A DNA stretch of 64,000 nt. Source: Odoribacter laneus YIT 12061 (GTDB taxonomy: Bacteria; Bacteroidota; Bacteroidia; Bacteroidales; Marinifilaceae). A model generated the notes under the pieces. That model was not told where the DNA came from, made no database searches, and saw only the letters and a list, made by a program, of their open reading frames with translations. This document shows positions 24,504-33,552 of this stretch, piece after piece. Each line of letters begins with the position of its first letter. Positions within the stretch are counted from its first letter, which is position 1. The stretch lies in assembly GCF_000243215.1 (NCBI RefSeq), contig NZ_JH594597.1:116091-180090 (forward strand). The letters are read 5' to 3'. The position numbers and the translations under genes were made by a program.

Positions 24504-25934
24504 TTATAACAGCACTTTAAATTGCTGTTCAATTTCTCTTTCCCGGTGCAACAAGTGCACATTGACTCCCCACTTCCGGTACACATATTCAGCTAAATGT
24601 TGAGCACAATATACCGACCGGTGTTGTCCGCCCGTACAGCCGAAACAGACCATAAGACTGGTAAAACCTCTTTGCCGGTACCGTTCAACCGAAGCGTCCA
24701 CCAAAGCATATACAGATTCCATAAAACGAAGAACTTCTCCGTCTTCTTCTAAAAAACGGATAACCGGTTCATCCAAGCCTGTCAGACATTTATAAGCCTC
24801 ATATTTCCCGGGATTATGTATGGCCCGGCAATCAAAAACAAATCCCCCTCCGTTTCCGGAAAAATCTTCAGGGATTCCCTTCCGATACGAAAAGCTATAC
24901 ACCTGTACCGTCAATCCCCGTTCTTCTTTTTTTCCCACATTTTCGTCCCGGTCACACAAATCTCTCAGCGTTTTATCTAAATAAGGATATTCAGGAAAGC
25001 CTTCCTCCAACAAATTTCTTAAATTAGAAATCGCAAAAGGTACACTCTCCAGAAAATGCCGTTTCTTTTCAAAATATCCCCGGAAGCCATAGGCCCCTAA
25101 TACTTGTAAGGACCGAAATAATACAAAATACCGAAGCCGTTTCTTAAAAGCTTCCGGATCCACAGGCATAAAAGCCTGTAATGCCTCTAAATAATCGTCC
25201 AGTAATGCCGCACGTAACATCTCCGGATAATTGGCTTTCGCCTGCCACAAAAAAGAGGCCACATCATAATAAAGAGGGCCTTTCCGGCCTCCCTGAAAAT
25301 CGATAAAAAAAGGAGTTCCTTCCTTTAACATCACATTTCTGGCTTGAAAATCCCGGTACATAAAAGTATAAAAAGGTTCCTCCAGTAAAGTATCCGCCAA
25401 TTTATCAAAATCATCTTCCAACTTATCTTCTGAAAACTCGATTCCGGTAGCTTTCAAAAAACAATATTTAAAATAATTGAGATCCCAAAACACCGATCGT
25501 CGGTCGAACTCAGGACGAGGATAACAACGACTGAAATCGAGAGTTTCTGCCCCCTTAAACTGCAAAACCGGCAGTAACCGGATGGTTTGCTGTAAAAAAA
25601 GACATTCCTGTCGACTGAATTCTCCGCTCTTCCGTCCTCCTTCCAAGGCATCAAACAAAAGAGTATCCCCCAAATCCTCCTGCACATAATACATATAATC
25701 GTCCGTATGTTCATATACCTCCGGTACCGGTAATCCCTGTTTACGCAGATGTGCTGACAAATAAACAAAAGCCCGGTTTTCTTCCGGGGAGGCTCCCCAT
25801 ACGCCAATACGGGTAAAATGCCAACTCTTTAATCTGAAATACTTCCGGTTCGAACCGGAAGAGGGAAATACTGTTATTTCCTGTACTTTTTCTCCGGTTA
25901 TCTCCTCAAATAATCTATTTAGTTCTGGAATCAT
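24504..25934 (-). CDS. Sugar kinase (AmgK-like) fused to RapZ C-terminal domain
   Basis: Two-domain cytoplasmic protein of 476 residues. Residues 1 to about 330 form an aminoglycoside-phosphotransferase-fold kinase. The catalytic loop is YRDFQARN (193-200), with Tyr where many relatives have His, and the metal-binding segment is IDFQGG (211-216). AmgK of this family phosphorylates MurNAc or GlcNAc at the anomeric carbon. Residues about 339-476 match the C-terminal domain of RapZ, including DCRAIHNPGKYE and VCFGCTGGQHRSV (429-441). In E. coli that domain senses glucosamine-6-phosphate and binds RNA; the RapZ kinase-like N-terminal domain is absent here. The fusion suggests a kinase tuned by an amino-sugar signal. 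It is the first gene of the salvage unit, 83 bases before the MurU-like gene. Confidence 0.88.
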   Translation of the reverse strand: MIPELNRLFEEITGEKVQEITVFPSSGSNRKYFRLKSWHFTRIGVWGASPEENRAFVYLSAHLRKQGLPVPEVYEHTDDYMYYVQEDLGDTLLFDALEGGRKSGEFSRQECLFLQQTIRLLPVLQFKGAETLDFSRCYPRPEFDRRSVFWDLNYFKYCFLKATGIEFSEDKLEDDFDKLADTLLEEPFYTFMYRDFQARNVMLKEGTPFFIDFQGGRKGPLYYDVASFLWQAKANYPEMLRAALLDDYLEALQAFMPVDPEAFKKRLRYFVLFRSLQVLGAYGFRGYFEKKRHFLESVPFAISNLRNLLEEGFPEYPYLDKTLRDLCDRDENVGKKEERGLTVQVYSFSYRKGIPEDFSGNGGGFVFDCRAIHNPGKYEAYKCLTGLDEPVIRFLEEDGEVLRFMESVYALVDASVERYRQRGFTSLMVCFGCTGGQHRSVYCAQHLAEYVYRKWGVNVHLLHREREIEQQFKVLL

Positions 25935-26312
25935 CGCCCTACTTTATTTGGAGTTAAAAATAATACTTTTAACTCCCCTACACAAGATTACACCCAAAAG
26001 AAAACTTTCAGAGGATATAAAATACGAAGAAGACAGAACGATGGAACTAGAATGTTCCTAGAAAAACCACTGATAATATAAAAGGGGGAAAGAGAGCGAC
26101 CGGAAAATGAAATTTCGATCGTTTTTTTCTTATGCATCAGATCCCATAAGCTTGATAAGTCCTCTCCCCATTGCCCTAAAAATTAACCTATAAAATTCTA
26201 TTCTTCTTTTCTCCGGCATAAAATTATTTTCCATTTTCTTTGTAATTTATAATGAATGAGCTATCTTTGCAAGCCGTTAATAGAAGAAATAATAATAAAA
26301 TTCACATACGAA
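25935..26312. other. Divergent intergenic region upstream of rpmE2
   Basis: About 380 AT-rich bases between the kinase-RapZ gene and rpmE2. Only the rpmE2 promoter (26239-26269) is supported. I see no other gene or RNA. Confidence 0.55.
26239..26269 (+). promoter_or_regulatory. Promoter of rpmE2
   Basis: TTTG (26239-26242), 19 bases, TATCTTTG (26262-26269): a full Bacteroidetes -33/-7 match. The start near 26276 excludes the in-frame codon at 26256 as initiator and supports the ATG at 26313. Confidence 0.82.
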
Positions 26313-26576
26313 ATGAAAAAGGGCATACATCCTGAAAATTACAGATTAGTAGCGTTTAAAGATATGTCTAATGGAACGACTACTATTACCAAATCAACCG
26401 CTGCAACAAAAGAAACGATTGAGATCGACGGTATCGAATATCCGCTGGTGAAATTGGAAATTTCCAATTCTTCACATCCGTTCTATACAGGTAAAATTAA
26501 ATTGGTTGACACCGCTGGTCGTGTGGACAAATTTATGAACCGGTACAAAACTCATATGGAAAACAGAAAAAAATAA
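26313..26576 (+). CDS. rpmE2: 50S ribosomal protein L31 type B
   Basis: Ribosomal protein of 87 residues. It starts [20 protein letters not shown] and contains [22 protein letters not shown], which is diagnostic of L31. It has no cysteines, so it is the zinc-independent type B form that is standard in Bacteroidetes. The frame extends upstream to 26256, but the promoter's -7 element overlaps that extension, and the ATG at 26313 gives the family N-terminus. It is a monocistronic gene closed by a very strong terminator. Confidence 0.96.
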   Translation: MKKGIHPENYRLVAFKDMSNGTTTITKSTAATKETIEIDGIEYPLVKLEISNSSHPFYTGKIKLVDTAGRVDKFMNRYKTHMENRKK

Positions 26577-26590
26577 GTATTCCAAAAAAT

Positions 26591-26633
26591 AAAAAAGCCG
26601 GCCGAAAAGTAAAAATTTCCGGCCGGCTTTTTT
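26591..26633 (+). terminator. Strong terminator after rpmE2
   Basis: A perfect 14-bp inverted repeat (AAAAAAGCCGGCCG 26591-26604 with 26620-26633) ends in six T. The 8-bp core is all G-C. It can act on both strands. Confidence 0.93.
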
Positions 26634-27199
26634 GTATCCTGCTTTTCCGGCAAAAGTTTTGTTATTTCAACTTCCTCTACGCCTGATCTAATTTCTCCTT
26701 GCCACTCTTCCTACAAGCCTAGTCAGAGCTGCAATTACAAGTAAACCGATCAAAGTATAATCGCCTACCTCTCTCGATAACCGCTCCTAAAATTACTCCC
26801 ACTAAAACCCCAATACATGATTGATAAGGAACTACACCTCTTGTATCGCCACAATCAAAAACAAGAAGCGGCGAAATAAATCAAAATTATTATCCATTTC
26901 TATCCTTGTCGATAGCTATCTTCAGACCGACACAGTTACGAGAGAGCCCAAAAACTGACCCCGGCCGGAAATAAGAGAATGCTCATGAAGGACGAAAACG
27001 ACCGATTGTCCTGACTTTAAAAATATAAAGGTCATTCCCTCACATTTTTTTCTATCCAACGTACTTCTTATAAAAACAGAACTTTGGCACGGGAATTGTC
27101 TTATATAAAGGAACAACTTATATATGTGCTATATTGACAAAATGTCAGTTGTATTATCTATAAATTCTGTAATAACTAAAATTGAGAAGGAGAGATTAA
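26634..27199. other. Intergenic region rpmE2/lon
   Basis: About 565 bases. On the minus strand it holds a possible decayed small membrane-protein gene (26688-26870, listed separately). No promoter matching the consensus is seen before lon. GGAGAG a few bases before the lon ATG at 27200 resembles a Shine-Dalgarno site. Confidence 0.5.
26688..26870 (-). pseudogene. Possible frameshifted remnant of a small membrane protein
   Basis: Two adjacent minus-strand frames join into one membrane-protein-like sequence. The first reads PYQSCIGVLVGVILGAVIER. The second, one frame away, continues VGDYTLIGLLVIAALTRLVG and ends RVARRN before a stop at 26690-26688. The junction is near 26770. Both halves are hydrophobic with a charged end, unlike random AT-rich sequence. 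No family is recognised, and the N-terminus is unclear because stops precede about 26880. Confidence is low. Confidence 0.25.
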
Positions 27200-29614
27200 A
27201 TGAATAAAATAGATTTCAGAAACATGCTGTTGGATGAGATTACAGAGGAATCTTCTGAGTTTTTACCGATACTGGGCGATGAAAAAGAATTATTGAACGA
27301 CAACCTCAACATACCTGACACACTGCCAATTTTACCGCTTCGGAATACGGTTTTATTTCCGGGAGTAGTTATTCCGATAAATATCGGCAGAGATAAATCG
27401 CTAAAACTAATCCGGTATGCATACAAGCAAAGCGCACTTATCGGTGTCATTGCGCAAAAGGATACCAATACGGAAAATCCGACAATGGATGATTTGTTTA
27501 AAATCGGTACAATCGCTTCTATTTTGAAAATACTGGAAATGCCGGATGGTACTACCACGGCTATCATTCAAGGGAAAAAGCGTTTTTTACTGGAAGATAT
27601 TCTGTATGACGATCCCTATCATGTAGGTAAAATCATACTCAAGCAAGAAGAACGTATGCCGGAAAACGATCCGGAATACAATGCTATTGCCGAATCTTTA
27701 AAAGAGATGGCAACCAAAATTGTCAAGTATTCCAGTCATATTCCAAACGAAGCCGGCTTTGCCTTAAAAAATATCGAAAGTATGCTGTTTCTGATCAATT
27801 TCATATCTTCCAATACAGATGTGGAATACAGAAGTAAGCAGGAATTACTGGAAATCGACAGTCTGAAGCAGCGGGCAATCAAATTGCTGGAAATTCTCAG
27901 TAAACAAGTCAGTTTATTGGAATTGAAAAACGATATCCAGAAAAAAGTAAAAATAGATATCGATAAACAGCAAAGAGAGTATTTCTTACATCAGCAGATG
28001 AAAACCATTCAGGATGAATTAGGCGGGAATCCTGTAGATGAAGAAATTAAAGAACTGGAGGAAAAAGGGAAACAAAAAGAATGGAGCGATTCTGTAAAAG
28101 AAATTTTTGAAAAAGAACTCAATAAACTGAAACGCTTGAATCCCGCTTCTCCGGATTATTCCGTACAATCGAACTATCTGAGGGAGCTGATTGACTTACC
28201 CTGGAATCATTATTCCAAGGACAATCTGGACTTGGATCATGCAAAAGAAATTCTGGATGCAGATCATTATGGATTGGAAAAAGTCAAGGACAGGATACTG
28301 GAATATCTGGCTGTTTTAAAATTAAAAGCCGATATGAAATCCCCCATTCTCTGTCTGTATGGACCTCCGGGAGTAGGAAAAACGTCTTTAGGTAAATCCG
28401 TAGCAAAAGCTATCGGGCGGGAGTTTGTCCGTATGTCGTTAGGAGGACTGCATGACGAATCGGAAATCCGGGGTCACCGAAAAACGTATATCGGTGCCAT
28501 GCCGGGACGTATCATCCAAAGTATTAAAAAAGCCGGTACATCCAATCCGGTTTTTATCCTGGACGAAATAGATAAAGTGGGAAATGATTTCCGCGGAGAT
28601 CCTCAATCTGCTTTGCTGGAAGTTTTGGACCCGGAACAAAACACCAATTTCCACGATAATTTTCTGGATATAGACTATGACTTGTCCAAAGTTATGTTTA
28701 TTGCAACAGCTAACGATATTTCTACCATCGCTCCTCCCTTGAGGGACCGTATGGAAATCATCGAAGTAAGTGGTTACCTGCTCGAAGAAAAAAGGGAAAT
28801 AGCCAAACGGCATCTGATACCCAAGCAACTAGAAAATCATGGGGTAAGCAAAGATCATGTCGAATTCCCGGATGAAATTATCGACGTGATTATCGAAAAA
28901 TACACCCGTGAATCCGGCGTGAGAAGTCTGGATAAACTCATTGCCAAAATTATCCGGCAAATCGCCCGTAAGGTGGCCATGAATAAAAAATTCCACCTGA
29001 CGTTGGATACCAATAAAATAAAAGAATATCTGGGTTCCCCCATTTTTTCCCGGGAAGAATACCAAGGGAATGATCTACCGGGAGTAGTAACCGGACTTGC
29101 CTGGACAGCCGTAGGAGGAGAAATCCTGTTTATCGAGTCCAGTTATAGCAAAGGAAAAGGACAACTCTCTTTAACGGGGAATTTGGGAGACGTCATGAAA
29201 GAATCCGCAACTTTGGCTTTGGAATATATTAAATCGCATACCAAAGAGATCGGAATTGATGAAAACATTTTCGACAACAAGGATATCCACGTACACGTTC
29301 CAGCAGGAGCTGTTCCCAAAGACGGTCCTTCCGCAGGGATTACCATGGTTACGTCTTTGGTTTCTTCTCTTACGGGAAGAAAAGTGAAAAAAGCGATCGC
29401 TATGACGGGAGAAATTACGTTGAGAGGAAAAGTATTGCCGGTAGGAGGAATACGAGAAAAAATCTTGGCCGCCAAACGAGCTGGCATTAAAGAAATCATC
29501 CTCTGTAGCGAAAATCAAAAAGACATAGAAGACATAAAGAAAGAATATCTGAAAGGATTGAAATTCCACTATGTAGACACGATTGAAGAGGTGCTGAAAA
29601 TCGCTTTAATTTAA
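27200..29614 (+). CDS. lon: ATP-dependent protease Lon
   Basis: Cytoplasmic AAA+ serine protease of 804 residues that degrades misfolded and regulatory proteins. The N-terminal LON substrate-binding domain (about 40-240, LPILPLRNTVLFPGV) is followed by a coiled-coil region. The AAA+ module has Walker A GPPGVGKTS (388-396) and Walker B FILDEIDKV (452-460). The protease domain has the catalytic Ser711 in KDGPSAGITM and Lys754 in IREKILAA. All key residues are present and the length is normal. The first 40 acidic residues are a Bacteroidetes-style extension. It is a single gene with a terminator after the stop. Confidence 0.97.
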   Translation: MNKIDFRNMLLDEITEESSEFLPILGDEKELLNDNLNIPDTLPILPLRNTVLFPGVVIPINIGRDKSLKLIRYAYKQSALIGVIAQKDTNTENPTMDDLFKIGTIASILKILEMPDGTTTAIIQGKKRFLLEDILYDDPYHVGKIILKQEERMPENDPEYNAIAESLKEMATKIVKYSSHIPNEAGFALKNIESMLFLINFISSNTDVEYRSKQELLEIDSLKQRAIKLLEILSKQVSLLELKNDIQKKVKIDIDKQQREYFLHQQMKTIQDELGGNPVDEEIKELEEKGKQKEWSDSVKEIFEKELNKLKRLNPASPDYSVQSNYLRELIDLPWNHYSKDNLDLDHAKEILDADHYGLEKVKDRILEYLAVLKLKADMKSPILCLYGPPGVGKTSLGKSVAKAIGREFVRMSLGGLHDESEIRGHRKTYIGAMPGRIIQSIKKAGTSNPVFILDEIDKVGNDFRGDPQSALLEVLDPEQNTNFHDNFLDIDYDLSKVMFIATANDISTIAPPLRDRMEIIEVSGYLLEEKREIAKRHLIPKQLENHGVSKDHVEFPDEIIDVIIEKYTRESGVRSLDKLIAKIIRQIARKVAMNKKFHLTLDTNKIKEYLGSPIFSREEYQGNDLPGVVTGLAWTAVGGEILFIESSYSKGKGQLSLTGNLGDVMKESATLALEYIKSHTKEIGIDENIFDNKDIHVHVPAGAVPKDGPSAGITMVTSLVSSLTGRKVKKAIAMTGEITLRGKVLPVGGIREKILAAKRAGIKEIILCSENQKDIEDIKKEYLKGLKFHYVDTIEEVLKIALI

Positions 29615-29619
29615 ATAAG

Positions 29620-29647
29620 TCCCGGGTCATAAAGCCCGGGATTTTTT
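29620..29647 (+). terminator. Terminator of lon
   Basis: Stem TCCCGGG (29620-29626) with CCCGGGA (29635-29641), 8-base loop, then six T (29642-29647). A classic intrinsic terminator directly after lon. Confidence 0.92.
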
Positions 29648-29850
29648 GTTCCTTCCTTTTCTCCCTGACCGATACAACAATCGTACGGGATTATACCCTA
29701 CCCTGAGAAATCCAAATTTACCCAAATTTCATCTTCCGGCATTGTACAGAAAAAATTAATTCCCGATCTTTATCCCGCTGAACAAAGCTTTTTACCATTT
29801 ATAATATCAGTCAATTTTTTTGTTCACCTTACTTTATTTAATTTGCTGTC

Positions 29851-31386
29851 ATGAATACACTCAAACATTTATTGCTATTCACCACCGCCTGTTCATCTCA
29901 TCCTGCTATAATGGCCCAGGAAACAGCTCCACAGCGTCCGAATGTAGTGATTATTCTGGGCGATGATATCGGATACGGAGATTTAAGTTGTAACGGCGAA
30001 AAAACGATTCATACTCCCCATGTAGATGCTTTAGCCCATCAGGGGCTGCGTTTTACAAATGCCCATGCAGTAGCTTCTACCAGTACTCCGGCCCGTTATT
30101 CTTTACTAACCGGCCACTATGCCTGGAGACGAAACGATACCGGTATTGCGCCGGGAGACGCCGGCATGATTATCCGGCCCGAACAATATACACTGGCCGA
30201 CTTATTTCAATCTTGCGGATATACCACCGCAGCTGTAGGAAAATGGCATCTGGGACTGGGAGATAAAACCGGAACACAAGACTGGAACGGCTTTATTAGC
30301 CCAGGACCGGCTGATATCGGATTCGACTATTCTTATCTTATGGCAGCTACGGGCGACCGGGTTCCCTGTGTCTTTGTAGAAAACCAAAGAGTTGTCAACC
30401 TGGATCCCAACGACCCGATTGCCGTCAGTTACAAAACTCCTTTCCCCGGCGAACCGCTTGCAAAAGATCATCCCGAAATGCTAACCGTAATGAAAGCAAG
30501 TCCCAACCACGGACACAATCAAGCCATCGTAAACGGAATCGGACGCATCGGTTATATGAAAGGAGGGAAAAAAGCACTTTGGAAAGACGAAAATATTGCC
30601 GATAGTATTACTGAGCACGCTGTAAAATTCATTCAGGAAAACAAAGATCATCCTTTTTTCCTGTATTTCGGGACGAACGATGCTCATGTTCCCCGGGTCC
30701 CTCATCCCCGTTTCAGAGGTAAAAGCGGAATGGGTCCCAGAGGGGATGTATTGCTTCAATTCGACTGGAGCGTAGGGGAGATTTCCCGAACCCTGGAAGA
30801 ACAGGGCCTTACAGAAAACACAATTGTCATTATCACCAGCGACAACGGACCTGTTGTCGACGATGGCTACCAAGATCAAGCGGTAGAACTTTTAGGAGAT
30901 CACCGACCCTGGGGCCCCTTCCGGGGAGGAAAATACAGTGCTTTTGAAGCCGGTACCCGCATTCCGATGATCCTCTATTGGCCCGGAAAAATAAAAGCAG
31001 GAAACATCTCCGACGCCCTGGTTTCCCACATCGACCTGATCGCCTCCTTTGCTTCTCTTCTACAAACCTCCTTGCCCCGGGAAGCCGCTCCCGACAGCCA
31101 AAATCATCTTCCCGCCTTTTTAGGGGAGGACCCTAAAGGCCGAGAATACCTTATCGAATCAGCAGGCACATTGTCTATCCTTTTTGAAAACTGGAAATAC
31201 ATTGTTCCCAGTAACGGACCAACTTACAGTAAACTGACCAACACCGAACTAGGAAACAGTAAAGAACCACAATTATACAACCTGACAAAAGACAAAGGTG
31301 AAAAAAAGAACCTGGCTCCCAAATACCAAAAGAAAGTGGATGCCCTCCACAAAATATTACAATTGGAAAAAGAGAAAAACAATTGA
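29851..31386 (+). CDS. Sulfatase (arylsulfatase A-like, S1 family), Ser-type
   Basis: Secreted sulfatase of 511 residues removing sulfate esters from glycans or aryl substrates. A signal peptide (about 1-22, ending AIMAQ) leads into the alkaline-phosphatase-like fold with metal-binding DD (38-39). The modification motif is Ser78-Thr-Pro-Ala-Arg82 followed by YSLLTG. The Ser would be converted to formylglycine by an anaerobic radical-SAM maturase (anSME), which is not in this window. GKWHLG and TSDNGP motifs complete the site. No SusCD pair or glycosidase is adjacent, so the natural glycan (such as mucin or host glycosaminoglycan) cannot be assigned. Confidence 0.93.
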   Translation: MNTLKHLLLFTTACSSHPAIMAQETAPQRPNVVIILGDDIGYGDLSCNGEKTIHTPHVDALAHQGLRFTNAHAVASTSTPARYSLLTGHYAWRRNDTGIAPGDAGMIIRPEQYTLADLFQSCGYTTAAVGKWHLGLGDKTGTQDWNGFISPGPADIGFDYSYLMAATGDRVPCVFVENQRVVNLDPNDPIAVSYKTPFPGEPLAKDHPEMLTVMKASPNHGHNQAIVNGIGRIGYMKGGKKALWKDENIADSITEHAVKFIQENKDHPFFLYFGTNDAHVPRVPHPRFRGKSGMGPRGDVLLQFDWSVGEISRTLEEQGLTENTIVIITSDNGPVVDDGYQDQAVELLGDHRPWGPFRGGKYSAFEAGTRIPMILYWPGKIKAGNISDALVSHIDLIASFASLLQTSLPREAAPDSQNHLPAFLGEDPKGREYLIESAGTLSILFENWKYIVPSNGPTYSKLTNTELGNSKEPQLYNLTKDKGEKKNLAPKYQKKVDALHKILQLEKEKNN

Positions 31387-31403
31387 TACGAAACATATCA
31401 TCT

Positions 31404-31428
31404 CCTCCGGGACCTGAAATCCCGGAGG
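31404..31428. terminator. Hairpin between sulfatase and beta-barrel genes
   Basis: Nine-bp stem CCTCCGGGA (31404-31412) with TCCCGGAGG (31420-31428). It lies between convergent genes. There is no T-run on either strand, so it may be a weak or Rho-assisted terminator. Confidence 0.5.
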
Positions 31429-31456
31429 AAAAATGACAACCATTTAAAAACAAAAA

Positions 31457-32041
31457 TTACAATTTTAAAATAGCGGCTACTCCAAAGCTGATATCCAGCC
31501 AAGTAAAATCCCATTTATCTCGTACGACAGATTCTCCTGAATCCAAATCCGTAGCTTTTACATGTTTGTATTGAAGACAACTAAACGTAGCTTCCGCTGC
31601 CCAATGATCCGTTATACGGATAAATAAACCCGGCTTCAGATTAGTAGTCCACAGAAAATGTTTCCCGTCCGCACCCTCTTTCATACGACTTTTTCCCCAT
31701 CCGCAACCACTTTCCAATTGCATAAAAAAACGAACACTCCCCCCTCCCACATCATATCGTAAAAAAGGTAGAACCTCTCCGGTATGTTGATGCCCTTGGC
31801 TGTCTTTCATAAATTCGTAACTGGTGATCACGCCCAATGCTATTCCATTACGGATAAAATAAGCCAGGGAAGGAGCTACTTTTAAAGTAAATCCTGTGTT
31901 AACCCTTCCGCGGTCCGGCGTTACAATCTTTCCTCCCCCTACGTAATTGACCCGTCCGCCAACGACCCAATCCCCTCCATACTGAGCAGAAGCTGTCAGA
32001 GTACTCAAAAGCAACAATATGCCAAGAATTCCCCTATTCAT
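31457..32041 (-). CDS. Outer-membrane beta-barrel protein, hypothetical
   Basis: Protein of 194 residues with a clear signal peptide (about 1-19, LLLLSTLTASAQ). It then shows alternating hydrophobic/polar strands typical of small outer-membrane barrels: NTGFTLKVAPSLAYFI, VRFFMQLESGCGWGKS, WAAEATFSCLQYKH and WLDISFGVAAILKL. It resembles the OmpW/OprF-type porin_family barrels of Bacteroidetes, but no specific function can be given. The start overlaps the stop region of the upstream AI-2E family gene by 8 bases, so the pair forms one unit. Confidence 0.75.
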   Translation of the reverse strand: MNRGILGILLLLSTLTASAQYGGDWVVGGRVNYVGGGKIVTPDRGRVNTGFTLKVAPSLAYFIRNGIALGVITSYEFMKDSQGHQHTGEVLPFLRYDVGGGSVRFFMQLESGCGWGKSRMKEGADGKHFLWTTNLKPGLFIRITDHWAAEATFSCLQYKHVKATDLDSGESVVRDKWDFTWLDISFGVAAILKL

Positions 32042-33140
32042 CCAGACTTTGCGTTATTTTTTTGACTAATCTATACTTATTAAAAAATTCTCTTAAAATT
32101 ACCCGGAGTACAGTATAAGAAGGAATAGCCAAGATCATTCCGGGAATACCTGCCAAATTCCCCGCCAACAAAATCACCAGAAATATTTCCAACGGATGAG
32201 CATGCACACTGTTCCCGTAAATAAAAGGCTGAAACACCACATTATCGATCAATTGCGTAATCAACATCGCAATCACCATATAAACCAATAAGGGCAATAA
32301 ATCCGTATAAAAGGGCAGATCAATATGCAACACAATCCCCACTACCACGCCAAAAACTACACCGATAATCGGTCCAATGTAAGGAATCACATTCAATACC
32401 CCGGAAACCAATCCAATGACAAGGGCATTTGAAAAACTCAAGCCCACCATCCATAACCCCAGCGTATTCAATGTCATTACCCCCAATACTTCAAACAATA
32501 TACCGACAAAATAACGGACCAGTAACTTCTGTATGGAATCCAGAGCATTCCGTCCTCCTTCTTCATACTTAGCCGGCAATAAGGCTAAAACCATCCCGCT
32601 AAACAAACGACTGTCCTTTAAAAAAAAGAAAGAAATAAAAGTAATGGAAAACAAAGCCACAAAAATATCACTAATGGTGTTAGCCAAAGAACCAAATATC
32701 GTTTTTATACGAGTGACACTTACCAAAGAACTCAGACTATTGGAAATGGATTTTTCCATATCATCGTCCATTTCAATCAGTCCGTATCGTTTCAATACCC
32801 TGGAAATATCATCTACCGGAGATTCTAATTTACTCATCACATTATCTACACTGATATTCCCGATATTCTGGAATTCATGCGTCACCAACGGGATGATGGT
32901 CACCATAAAAAATATAAAAAGAGTCCACAGAGCCAGCAATGCCAAAGCGGCTTTTATCCCATTGTGCAATTCTTTTCCCCGGATTTTTACCTTCCCCAAA
33001 AGATCGATAATCGGCCTGCCTAAAAAAGAAATAACAGCAGCAATGAGTACATAAGCTATGATGGAAGAAAAATACCAGCAAAACAATCCCACAAAGACTA
33101 AACCGATAAAACCCAAAAAATATTTACCGAAATTATTCAT
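32034..33140 (-). CDS. AI-2E family (PerM/TqsA-like) membrane transporter
   Basis: Inner-membrane protein of 368 residues with about eight helices, recognised as the AI-2E_transport (PF01594) family. Typical features are SIIAYVLIAAVISFLGRPII near the N-terminus, a soluble loop at about 95-150 and ALVIGLVSGVLNVIPYIGPI. LLAGNLAGIPGMILAIPSYT and a basic tail follow. Family members include the quorum-signal exporter TqsA, a sodium/proton antiporter and proteins of unknown role, so no substrate is assigned. A possible -7 element (CAAAAATA at 33224-33231, read on the minus strand as TATTTTTG) lies 84 bases upstream. Confidence 0.9.
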   Translation of the reverse strand: MNNFGKYFLGFIGLVFVGLFCWYFSSIIAYVLIAAVISFLGRPIIDLLGKVKIRGKELHNGIKAALALLALWTLFIFFMVTIIPLVTHEFQNIGNISVDNVMSKLESPVDDISRVLKRYGLIEMDDDMEKSISNSLSSLVSVTRIKTIFGSLANTISDIFVALFSITFISFFFLKDSRLFSGMVLALLPAKYEEGGRNALDSIQKLLVRYFVGILFEVLGVMTLNTLGLWMVGLSFSNALVIGLVSGVLNVIPYIGPIIGVVFGVVVGIVLHIDLPFYTDLLPLLVYMVIAMLITQLIDNVVFQPFIYGNSVHAHPLEIFLVILLAGNLAGIPGMILAIPSYTVLRVILREFFNKYRLVKKITQSLDE

Positions 33141-33338
33141 AATCCCCTTTTTAATCCAGCTGATCTCCTTTTCTCTCTCTTTTTCTGCTTCAGAAGTTGT
33201 TCTGTCATGATGACTTAGATGGTCAAAAATAAAGAAATATCAAGACATAAAAAACTAAATTAATTCAAATTTAAAAAAATAGATATTTTTCAAAAACTTT
33301 CATAACTTTATTTCGTTTTAAATAGAGAAAAAATTGCT

Positions 33339-33548
33339 ATGCTAAGACGCGCCTGGATGTTATATTACGACGGTTTACGCAACATGCCCCGATGGGCACG
33401 TATTCTCTGTATTATTATTGTTTGCAAACTGCTCATTATGTTTTTGGTCCTCAAGTTATGCTTTATGCCTAATTATCTCAATACTCATTATACAACAGAT
33501 GAAGAAAAGAGTAACCACGTTTTAAACGAATTAATTACTAAACCTTAA
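33339..33548 (+). CDS. DUF4492 small membrane protein of the cytochrome bd operon
   Basis: A 69-residue protein with one membrane helix (about 20-42, ILCIIIVCKLLIMFLVLKLC), basic and aromatic before the helix (MLRRAWMLYYDGLRNMPRW) and polar after it. It matches DUF4492, a Bacteroidetes family found directly before cydA. By analogy with the small subunits CydX and CydH it may stabilise the oxidase, but this is inference from position and size. The cydA start follows after 4 bases, so cotranslation is likely. Confidence 0.87.
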   Translation: MLRRAWMLYYDGLRNMPRWARILCIIIVCKLLIMFLVLKLCFMPNYLNTHYTTDEEKSNHVLNELITKP

Positions 33549-33552
33549 ATCT

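Noticed and set aside
6276..26662. Shared 14-mer CCGGCAAAAGTTTT near 6280 and 26649
   Set aside because: A match of this length is expected by chance in 64 kb of AT-rich sequence, and the flanks do not align.
26922..27116. Open frame of 64 codons on the minus strand upstream of lon
   Set aside because: No plausible coding features, and it does not extend the possible membrane-protein remnant nearby.
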